Assembly: GCA_003645845.1 (NCBI GenBank)
Contig: QNCV01000050.1
Location: forward strand, 1 to 12,326
Source: Fidelibacterota bacterium
GTDB taxonomy: Bacteria; Fidelibacterota; UBA2242
DNA: 12,326 nt
Direction of reading: 5' to 3'
Shown piece after piece: positions 7,702 to 12,326 of the stretch. Below the pieces are notes generated by a model. The model searched no databases. It saw only the letters and a list, made by a program, of their open reading frames with translations, and had not been told where the DNA came from. The translations under genes were made by a program, and so were the position numbers. The stretch's first letter is position 1, and every line of letters begins with the position of its first letter.

Positions 7702-9114
7702 ATGACTTTTTCGAGAATGTGGAGAGAGCATCGATACCTCGCAAAGCTTGCGATGGTGGTGACACTTTTCGCAAGCTTTCTATCCGGTCAGAATCTGGCT
7801 CACCCCCGAGCGGTTGCCATGGGCGGTGCGTTTACCGCTATTCCAGACGGGCTGTTCAGTGTAAACAGCAATCCCGCCAATCTGGCCTTCCCGGAGGATT
7901 TCAATACCTATTTCTATCTCGGAGGTCTGGACTGGCAAATTACGAATAATTTTTATTCATTGCTGACGACTGCAAAGTATGGCGGAAAGGATTTAACGGT
8001 TGATGACGGTGAACTCCAGAGAGAATTTATCAATGATCTTCCCGAAAATGGTTGGAGGACCACCAGTTCTCTCAGAATACCGCTGCCATTAATAAATTTC
8101 TCAAAAGGGAATAAATCCTTTACGACAAACATACTGTATGCCGGTGATTATTATGTTTCCAAGCCTGCTCTTGATGTCATTTTCGGTAATTGGGAGAAGG
8201 GTGTTGAGTACGATACGGATTTACGGATTGATGCCATGACGGCTATAGAGTACGCCTACTCCATGGGAATTCCCTATGATAATATATCCTTTGGATTCTC
8301 ATTGAAATATTATCAGGGACTTGGATATTTTGGCCTGGCTCCGGGGCAAAGCAGTGGCACAATCAAGGTTGACACGGCAAATTTTGTTCTGACCGGTTCA
8401 GGTGATTATCTCTTTCGCCAGTCCGGGGCAGGTCGGGGAGTCGGTGTGGACCTCGGCTTCACTTACCGGGACAAAAGCGGCCTGGATATCGGTTTTTGTG
8501 TTCAAAATATTGCCGGCCTGATTCGCTGGAACAGTCCGACCCTGTTTTCAACGGGGAATTCTATCCTTAAACTCATGGGAAATCAATTGAAGAGTGGGAT
8601 GATCAAAAATACGGACCTGGACCTTCCTTTCGATGGCGAAAGCTATCATTACGAATTTGAGTTCCGGAATATTGCCGGCGATCGGCTCTTTGAAGGTGAC
8701 AGCAGTTACAGCGATTTTTTCTACAGCAAACGTGAGATCGTCGAAGATGATTCCAGCGCTTTTAATACGAAACTGCCGCTGGTACTGCGGTTTGGATTAG
8801 CCAAACAGGTTAGCAATGATCTGTTGCTGGCGATGGATTTTTCAACCGGTTTCCGGGATCGGTTTAATTACAACAAAGGCTGGCGTTTATCCATGGGGAT
8901 GGAATATACCTATCTTCCGAAATTGCCCTTTCGTTTTGGAATGGCGATAGGTGATATCACCGGCTGGGAAGTCAACCTTGGCAGCGGTCTGCATATCGGT
9001 TTTGCTCATTTGGACTGGGCGGTCGGTTTTCATCGCGGTATCTGGGTGCACACGTCGAAGGGTATTCACTTTTCGTTGGGTTCCTATTTTACCGGTAAAC
9101 GTAAAACCAGTTAA
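7702..9114 (+). CDS. Outer-membrane beta-barrel-like protein of the PorV/FadL-like or DUF5723 kind (OMP A)
   Basis: 470 residues with a signal peptide: basic start (MTFSRMWREHRYLAK), hydrophobic core (LAMVVTLFASFL) and likely cleavage near SGQ at 28-30. The mature part opens with RAVAMGGAF (36-44) and NPANLA (57-62), the R..aMGgAf...NPAnLa pattern found at the start of PorV/UPF0164/FadL-like barrels. It continues with amphipathic aromatic strands such as ISFGFSLKYYQGLGYFGL (around 195-212), GAGRGVGVDLGFTY, and LHIGFAHLDWAVGF near the end. The C-terminus (GSYFTGKRKTS) does not end on an aromatic residue. Known relatives act in transport of hydrophobic substrates or as secretion cofactors; no specific role can be given. 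The ATG at 7702 lies 9 bases after lipoprotein A, with AAGG very close to it; ATG 7717 is an alternative start. The gene is homologous to OMP B along most of its length. Confidence 0.8.
   Translation: MTFSRMWREHRYLAKLAMVVTLFASFLSGQNLAHPRAVAMGGAFTAIPDGLFSVNSNPANLAFPEDFNTYFYLGGLDWQITNNFYSLLTTAKYGGKDLTVDDGELQREFINDLPENGWRTTSSLRIPLPLINFSKGNKSFTTNILYAGDYYVSKPALDVIFGNWEKGVEYDTDLRIDAMTAIEYAYSMGIPYDNISFGFSLKYYQGLGYFGLAPGQSSGTIKVDTANFVLTGSGDYLFRQSGAGRGVGVDLGFTYRDKSGLDIGFCVQNIAGLIRWNSPTLFSTGNSILKLMGNQLKSGMIKNTDLDLPFDGESYHYEFEFRNIAGDRLFEGDSSYSDFFYSKREIVEDDSSAFNTKLPLVLRFGLAKQVSNDLLLAMDFSTGFRDRFNYNKGWRLSMGMEYTYLPKLPFRFGMAIGDITGWEVNLGSGLHIGFAHLDWAVGFHRGIWVHTSKGIHFSLGSYFTGKRKTS
7743..7779 (+). repeat. 11-bp perfect inverted repeat in the signal-peptide codons of OMP A
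   Basis: The arm AAAGCTTGCGA (7743-7753) is exactly complementary to TCGCAAGCTTT (7769-7779), with a 15-base loop. The first arm can instead pair locally, TCGCAA (7739-7744) with TTGCGA (7748-7753), so two structures compete. It begins about 40 bases after the OMP A start codon. It could be an mRNA processing or translation-modulating hairpin between the two cistrons, but a chance match within alanine/leucine codons is possible. Confidence 0.5.
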
Positions 9115-9145
9115 TAATTTAAAGTAACCGGGGTAGTGAATCTCC

Positions 9146-9160
9146 CGGAGAGAAACTCCG
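9146..9160 (+). promoter_or_regulatory. Ribosome binding site of lipoprotein B inside a small hairpin
   Basis: CGGAG (9146-9150) and CTCCG (9156-9160) can pair around the loop AGAAA. The left arm carries the GGAG ribosome binding site, and the right arm ends on the first G of the GTG start at 9160, 9 bases beyond GGAG. Folding would hide the site and could lower or gate translation. The stem is only five pairs, so the effect may be weak. The same feature supports 9160 over the upstream GTG at 9136 as the real start. Confidence 0.45.
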
Positions 9161-11436
9161 TGAAACCATTTCGAATTCCATTCAGATATAGAACATTCAT
9201 TGTTTATATTGCTTTCGGTTTGTTCTGGTGGTCGCTGAGCTGTACCTACGAACCGGTTCAAGCGCCGGAATTGCCCGTCTTCTATCAGACTCTGAATCTG
9301 CCGCTTACAGATGTGTCTCTGCCTTTGAGAGACCTACAAGATTCCACGAACGGAATCTACGGTGATTCACTGTCCGATTCCCTCTATTTTAAATTTCGGG
9401 GTTTGCTGGACACGGTGACGCTCACCGAGGATATTTTTGTCATTCCCACGGCAACTGAAGTTGCCTTTCAGCAGGATTTCGGCGATATGGACCAGGCCGG
9501 TAATCCGGTATCCATCTCTTTTGATCAGACGCTTCGGCTGGCAACCCTGGCGGGAATATCTTTGCCAAAGTCCGAAGATTACACTATCCCCGCAGTGCCG
9601 CGAGCGCCCTTGATTGACCGTGAATCTCCCTATCAAATCTTCGATAAAAACGGAATCCCCTATTTTGAACGGGTGGATTATCTTACAATCGGTGACGGAG
9701 AATTTTCAACAATTGTGGAAAACCGGATGCTTATGGACCTGGATTCGGTCATTATTCAGATGAAAAATAAAGACGGAGCGCTCATCGCAGAGTCATTCTA
9801 TGAAACCATTCCATCAGGTGAAACCCGCTCCGGCAGCAGCGATCTTGCTGGAAAACAGATGCAGGATTCCATTATTGTTAAAGTTTCGGCTATTCTGGGC
9901 GGGACAGATGGCGCTCCGCTGGTTATCCCCGCCGGTTCCGATCCTTATATGACCATAACAGTCGCTGTTGATCTCAATGAGATTGAAAGTTTTACCGGGA
10001 AACCGGAACCGATTGAAATCCGTACCGCTCAGAAACTTCCGGAATCCAATAATACGATTTTTAAAGGAATCCTGGGGGAAACGCCGACGCTGAGTCTTGA
10101 TACCAATCTGATCAGTTACCGGATTGAAAATACGTTACCGATCGACATGAATATGGAGATGGTGTTTTATAATTTTTATGAGGATACGGGGCCGCTGACA
10201 CTCGACGCGGTTATGACTACCGGTAATGTTGTCACTGGATCGGAACGGCTCGATCTGGATACATTGCGGAATGTGGATCCCAAGACCGTAGTGGATTCAA
10301 TTATAGTTGTGACGACGATTACCATTCTTCCCGATGAGGGTGACACCGTTTCCACAATTCCCCTGGATTTCGGTGACGGATTACTGGATTTTGCAATGAA
10401 CATTTCGGTGATGAAGTTTAAGGAAATTGTCGGCTTTTTCAATGAATCCTTTGCTATCCCGCCGATTACAATTAATGATATTCCGACCGGTTTGGGTGAT
10501 GTCAATTTCGGTTCTGTGCTCCTGAATCTGCATCTGTTTAATGAAATTCAGGCCCAGACAGAACTGAATTTCAACATTGTGGGCTATAAGGAAAATCAGC
10601 CGCCGAAAACAATTTCCGCCGCCGAAATTATCTACAAGGCCACTGAAGCCGAACCGGTGAAAGAATCGGATATTCAGATTGACATTGCGCCGATATTCAA
10701 TATGGTTCCCGATTCGATGATGGTATTCGGAGAAGCGGCCATTCCCTCGAATGATACGTCCCGCCTGCAGGTGAATAAGTCCTTTTGGGGGTATTATGAG
10801 CTCATTGTTCCCTTTGTCATGCAAATTAACGACATGACTTTTATTCCGGTTTCCTCTTCCGAAATTGCGCCGATGGATTATGAAACCCGCACCCGCATAA
10901 ATAATGGTTTGATTCAAGCAGCCATTGTTACAAAAATAACCAACGATTTCCCTCTTTCCGGACGGGTTGATATTCTGGTGTCGAATTACGATTATTTTCC
11001 GCTGTATGCCGACAGCCTTGATTCCGGATATCAATTCATTAACGATACAATCTATGCCGTTACGGATACCGGCAATGTTGCCGTCATTGTAGATACGCTA
11101 GCCACGATTTTACTGCCCGAGCCGGTGCTGGATGAAAACTTTCGGGTGCAGACTCCGGGTTTCGCCGAAGAGAGCGCTGTCATTGATTCGGAGAAAATAA
11201 ATCTGATTGTCAGCGATGAGACCCGCTACCTGCGTCCACGCATCCACCTGAACAGAACAGATGACTTTGTGTATATTGGTTATAATGATGTGGTCAGGAT
11301 TGTGTCATTGTTTAGTATGACCCTGGAGGCCGGCGCGATGTTTGGAGAGATTGAAGAAGATTCTACAAATGCCGATACATTGCAGAAAGCCATATTGCCA
11401 AAGAGAAAGGAAAATCCTGAGACCAGGCTTCCATAG
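9160..11436 (+). CDS. Large beta-rich lipoprotein of unknown function (lipoprotein B, paralogue of A)
   Basis: 758 residues from GTG 9160. The signal peptide (MKPFRIPFRYRTF, then IVYIAFGLFWW) ends in the lipobox SLSC with Cys28, more canonical than in copy A; both copies carry WW shortly before the Cys. The protein after Cys is beta-rich and has no membrane segments. Homology to lipoprotein A is plain in the C-terminal half: IAPI..MVPDS (from 509), SNYDYFPLY..S, GYQFINDTIYA (from 623), DTLATILLP, and a final LEAGAM block. The spacing between the IAPI and GY.FINDT motifs is almost the same in both copies (114 against 117 residues). About 180 additional residues lie between the Cys and the IAPI motif, so copy B carries an extra or duplicated domain in its first half. 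A GTG at 9136 would add eight residues but has a worse ribosome binding site. Surface or periplasm-facing anchoring cannot be decided from sequence. Confidence 0.8.
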   Translation: MKPFRIPFRYRTFIVYIAFGLFWWSLSCTYEPVQAPELPVFYQTLNLPLTDVSLPLRDLQDSTNGIYGDSLSDSLYFKFRGLLDTVTLTEDIFVIPTATEVAFQQDFGDMDQAGNPVSISFDQTLRLATLAGISLPKSEDYTIPAVPRAPLIDRESPYQIFDKNGIPYFERVDYLTIGDGEFSTIVENRMLMDLDSVIIQMKNKDGALIAESFYETIPSGETRSGSSDLAGKQMQDSIIVKVSAILGGTDGAPLVIPAGSDPYMTITVAVDLNEIESFTGKPEPIEIRTAQKLPESNNTIFKGILGETPTLSLDTNLISYRIENTLPIDMNMEMVFYNFYEDTGPLTLDAVMTTGNVVTGSERLDLDTLRNVDPKTVVDSIIVVTTITILPDEGDTVSTIPLDFGDGLLDFAMNISVMKFKEIVGFFNESFAIPPITINDIPTGLGDVNFGSVLLNLHLFNEIQAQTELNFNIVGYKENQPPKTISAAEIIYKATEAEPVKESDIQIDIAPIFNMVPDSMMVFGEAAIPSNDTSRLQVNKSFWGYYELIVPFVMQINDMTFIPVSSSEIAPMDYETRTRINNGLIQAAIVTKITNDFPLSGRVDILVSNYDYFPLYADSLDSGYQFINDTIYAVTDTGNVAVIVDTLATILLPEPVLDENFRVQTPGFAEESAVIDSEKINLIVSDETRYLRPRIHLNRTDDFVYIGYNDVVRIVSLFSMTLEAGAMFGEIEEDSTNADTLQKAILPKRKENPETRLP

Positions 11437-12307
11437 AATAGTTTTCTGGATGGTCATCGTGCTAATGACCGTTTCAGTGTCCGGTCAAACCCGGCGGGAC
11501 CCCCGGGGTATGGCCCTGGCCGGGGCCTATGGTGTCATGGCGCGAGGACTTTTTACGGTGGATTATAACCCGGCAAATCTGGCGATTCCGGAGCGGTACA
11601 AATCTTACCGTGTCTTGGGCGGACTGGCAACCAGTTTTACGAATAATATGTTATCGCTGAGAAAATATAATGATTATAACGGCAAAGACATGGAAGCCGA
11701 TGACGGTCTGCTGAAAGAACAGTTCCTGTCCGAAATTCCCGCGAAGGGCTGGCGGATTTTTACCGATTTACATCTTCCTTTGCCATACCTGAATTTTTCC
11801 CGTTACAATAAAGCCTTTACGTCGGATATGATCCTGATCGGTGATGTGGGTTTGCCCCGGGGACTGGTGCGGTTAATTTTTGATGGAAACCCCATCGGAA
11901 AAGACATGAACCTGGACTTTCGTGAAGATTTTCTGATCATGAATCAGTGGGCCTATTCCTTTGCATTTCCGATTAGAAAACTGTTTTTCGGTGTGTCGTT
12001 AAAGTATCTGCAGGGTATCAGCTATTTCGGACTCAATCCCGATTCCTCCTATGGCTATGTTAGGACCAATTTTACATCCGGGAAAAATTACATGGAGGGG
12101 GAAGGTTATTATCTTTTTCAGCAATCCGTCGGCGGCCGCGGTTTTGCGATGGATATTGGTATTACATCACAGGAAATCAACGGATATCGGCTGGGATTTT
12201 CCGTGACAAATCTTTTCGGACGAATTAAATGGAACGAAAATACGGTTGTCTCCCGACTTCTGGGAAATAAGGGCTTTATCGGTGATGGTGGCAGCTATGC
12301 TTACTGA
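11342..12307 (+). CDS. Outer-membrane barrel-like protein B, paralogue of OMP A, cut short by in-frame TGA (likely pseudogene or sequence error)
   Basis: Homologous to OMP A: signal-peptide core ending VSVSGQ, RGMALAGAY (55-63), YNPANLAIPE (75-84), GKDMEADDGLLKEQF, GWRIFTDLHLPLPYLNFS, FGVSLKYLQGISYFGL (around 216-231), YYLFQQSVGGRGFAMDIG, and FGRIKWNENTV. The frame closes at codon 322, where OMP A continues to 470 residues, so about a third of the barrel would be missing. The start is unclear. The longest frame begins at TTG 11342, inside lipoprotein B, and would put an implausible 35 residues ahead of the signal core; ATG 11369 and ATG 11450 are alternatives. By comparison with OMP A the start should lie near 11414-11417, after AAAGGA at 11406-11411, but the codons there are ATC and CTG. 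A missing start plus an internal stop suggests decay; a short, functional product is less likely. Confidence 0.7.
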   Translation: MERLKKILQMPIHCRKPYCQRERKILRPGFHRIVFWMVIVLMTVSVSGQTRRDPRGMALAGAYGVMARGLFTVDYNPANLAIPERYKSYRVLGGLATSFTNNMLSLRKYNDYNGKDMEADDGLLKEQFLSEIPAKGWRIFTDLHLPLPYLNFSRYNKAFTSDMILIGDVGLPRGLVRLIFDGNPIGKDMNLDFREDFLIMNQWAYSFAFPIRKLFFGVSLKYLQGISYFGLNPDSSYGYVRTNFTSGKNYMEGEGYYLFQQSVGGRGFAMDIGITSQEINGYRLGFSVTNLFGRIKWNENTVVSRLLGNKGFIGDGGSYAY

Positions 12308-12326
12308 TTCGAGGTCAATGAAGCCC
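12305..12326 (+). other. In-frame stop followed by continuing OMP-like reading frame
   Basis: After the TGA at 12305-12307 the same frame reads FEVNEA to the end of the window. OMP A has SYHYEFEFRN at the matching place (S314 onward), while OMP B has SYAY, stop, FEVN. The register is kept without any insertion or deletion, so one base change explains the stop. TGA also ends the rlu, hpf and nucleotidyltransferase genes here, so general recoding of TGA is excluded. Confidence 0.6.

Noticed and set aside
12305..12307. TGA reassigned to an amino acid across the genome
   Set aside because: TGA serves as the normal stop of the rlu fragment, hpf and the nucleotidyltransferase, each at the natural family end.
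1..12326. CRISPR arrays, tRNA/rRNA genes, insertion sequences, long direct repeats
   Set aside because: None seen by eye on either strand; coding density leaves no gap longer than about 50 bases.

Overview
The window looks like a piece of a chromosome from an uncultured or little-studied Gram-negative bacterium, probably of the Fibrobacterota-Chlorobiota-Bacteroidota (FCB) neighbourhood (Marinimicrobia, Calditrichota or KSB1-like lineages would fit). The reasons are the Gram-negative envelope genes (lipoproteins and PorV/FadL-like outer-membrane barrels), the xerC-hpf-hprK order, an AdoHcy hydrolase of the Thermotoga/archaeal type, and moderate GC content judged by eye. The phylum is an inference, not a measurement. 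All genes lie on the + strand, with overlaps or very short gaps. I see no convincing rho-independent terminator, RNA gene, CRISPR array or insertion sequence.

Region 1 (1-3510) holds housekeeping and regulatory genes: the C-terminal end of an RluA/RluD-type pseudouridine synthase, a XerC/XerD-type tyrosine recombinase with a complete catalytic set, a short ribosome hibernation factor (HPF), HPr kinase/phosphorylase, and a sugar-phosphate nucleotidyltransferase with a short left-handed beta-helix tail. Start/stop overlaps at rlu/xerC and hpf/hprK suggest translational coupling.

Region 2 (3563-5976) is a methyl-cycle pair. metK makes S-adenosylmethionine and ahcY removes the S-adenosylhomocysteine left after methyl transfer. 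They share one base (TAATG).

Region 3 (6013 to the end) is the unusual part: two consecutive copies of a two-gene module, each a large beta-rich lipoprotein followed by an outer-membrane barrel-like protein. Lipoprotein A (6013-7692) pairs with OMP A (7702-9114), and lipoprotein B (9160-11436) pairs with OMP B (11342 onward). The lipoproteins are homologous to each other and so are the OMPs, so the module was duplicated as a unit, which suggests that its two products work together in the outer membrane. Their function is unknown. OMP B is interrupted by an in-frame TGA at 12305-12307, and the reading frame beyond it still resembles OMP A; it also lacks a convincing start codon. It may be decaying, or the stop may be a sequence error. 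Two small inverted repeats, one inside the signal-peptide coding region of OMP A and one over the ribosome binding site of lipoprotein B, could modulate expression within the modules.
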